Source of the DNA: Alistipes sp.
Lineage (GTDB): Bacteria; Bacteroidota; Bacteroidia; Bacteroidales; Rikenellaceae
Length of the DNA: 15,473 bases
Assembly: GCA_017380955.1 (NCBI GenBank)
Contig: JAFOCZ010000010.1
Span: 1-15,473, forward strand
Reading direction: 5' to 3'
In this document: positions 14,619 to 15,473 of the stretch, one piece after another
Layout of the letters: each line of letters begins with the position of its first letter
How positions within the stretch are numbered: the stretch's first letter is position 1
Notes under the pieces: generated by a model
What the model saw: only the letters and a program-made list of their open reading frames with translations
Databases searched by the model: none
What the model was told of the DNA's origin: nothing
Position numbers and translations under genes: made by a program

Positions 14619-15473
14619 ATGAAGAAAATATTCGCACTATCGTTAGCGCTGCTGGCATCGGGAATGCTCTATGCACAGCAGGATAAGGGTGGCATCACAT
14701 CGGAGATGTTGCTCGAGATTCGCAACTCACAGACCAACACACAGGCTGACCGTGCAGCACGCAACGCCTTGGCTATCAATCCTATCGCGGAGTTGGCGAC
14801 AAATGCCGAAAACCTCGCAATGATAGACACACACTTCTCGCACCGTGTGACTACTAAGGGCATCACCGACCAGCACCAGTCTGGCCGCTGCTGGTTGTTC
14901 ACAGGTCTCAATGTCTTGCGTGCCAAGATGATCTCAGACCTCGACCTTGCGGAGTTGACATTCTCGCACAACTACCTCTTCTTCTACGACCAGTTGGAGA
15001 AGTGCAACCTCTTCCTTCAGGCGGTTATTGACACCAAGCACCTGCCTATGGAGGATCGTCAGGTGGAGTGGTTGTTCAAAAATCCTCTTAGCGACGGTGG
15101 TCAGTTTACCGGTGTTTCAAACCTTGTTATGAAGTATGGCGTTGTGCCATCGGAGATTATGCCCGAGAACTACCAGTCGAACAACACATCGCAGATATCT
15201 AACCTCCTGAAGTTGAAACTCCGCGAGTATGGTCTCAAACTCCGCGCACAGAAGGATCGTCGTGCTCCTGTAGTCCTCAAAACCGAGATGCTCTCGGAGT
15301 TGTACTCGATGCTCTCACGCGCATACGGCGTACCTCCAACAGAGTTTGAGTGGACACTGCGCAACAAGGCTGGCGAGGTTGTATCTACCAAGACCTACAC
15401 CCCACAGTCGTTCTACAAGGAGTATTTCGGCGATATCGACCTCGAGAATGACTTTGTGATGATTATGAACGAC
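14619..15473 (+). CDS. Secreted C1-family aminopeptidase (bleomycin hydrolase/PepC-like), 5' part
   Basis: The first 285 residues are present and the gene runs off the right edge; relatives have about 400-470. It starts MKKIFALSLALLASGMLYAQQ, a signal peptide with a likely cut after Ala19, so the enzyme goes to the periplasm, unlike the cytosolic PepC of lactic acid bacteria. The catalytic cysteine is C91 in DQHQSGRCWLFTGLNVLR, with the oxyanion glutamine Q85, as in bleomycin hydrolases. TFSHNYLFFYDQLEKCN (113-129) and SDGGQFTGVSNLVMKYGVVP (157-176) are further family blocks. The catalytic His and Asn lie beyond the window. The family removes N-terminal residues from peptides, and secreted forms are common in Bacteroidales, probably for peptide use as nutrients. 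Confidence 0.93.
   Translation, partial: MKKIFALSLALLASGMLYAQQDKGGITSEMLLEIRNSQTNTQADRAARNALAINPIAELATNAENLAMIDTHFSHRVTTKGITDQHQSGRCWLFTGLNVLRAKMISDLDLAELTFSHNYLFFYDQLEKCNLFLQAVIDTKHLPMEDRQVEWLFKNPLSDGGQFTGVSNLVMKYGVVPSEIMPENYQSNNTSQISNLLKLKLREYGLKLRAQKDRRAPVVLKTEMLSELYSMLSRAYGVPPTEFEWTLRNKAGEVVSTKTYTPQSFYKEYFGDIDLENDFVMIMND

Overview
The window looks like a chromosomal segment from a member of the Bacteroidales. The evidence is a sufB-C-D-S gene order, intergenic promoters of the Bacteroidota type (TTTG, about 20 bases, then TAnnTTTG), no obvious Shine-Dalgarno sequences, and AT-rich spacers between coding regions of roughly balanced composition. An Alistipes-like (Rikenellaceae) source is my guess from composition and gene style; nothing here proves the genus.

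Left part, minus strand (1-2159): the 5' part of an RND efflux permease, cut by the left edge, preceded by its periplasmic adaptor lipoprotein. A strong intrinsic terminator (2164-2204) lies directly upstream of the adaptor start and closes the next unit.

Centre-left, minus strand (2224-8509): one long unit reads sufB, sufC, sufD, sufS, tmk, then a DoxX/MauE-like membrane protein. It starts at a near-perfect promoter (8478-8509) and ends at the terminator at 2164-2204. SufB, SufC and SufD form the Fe-S scaffold/ATPase complex and SufS is the cysteine desulfurase that supplies sulfur. SufD is unusually short. The sufB-sufC spacer is almost filled by a nested imperfect palindrome of 125 bases. 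No sufE, sufU, sufA or sufR is present in the window.

Centre-right, plus strand (8681-11900): a clear promoter drives a small coiled-coil lipoprotein gene of unknown function, followed 25 bases later by glyA (serine hydroxymethyltransferase) and an intrinsic terminator. An MFS transporter follows.

Right part: on the minus strand, convergent with the MFS gene and overlapping its stop codon, is a large protein with four predicted membrane segments, two RCK/TrkA-N-like Rossmann domains and a C-terminal RyR domain. It resembles a ligand-gated channel and is the most unusual gene in the window. Divergent from it, at the right edge, is the 5' part of a secreted C1-family (bleomycin hydrolase/PepC-like) peptidase. 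I saw no rRNA, tRNA, CRISPR array, insertion sequence or phage gene.
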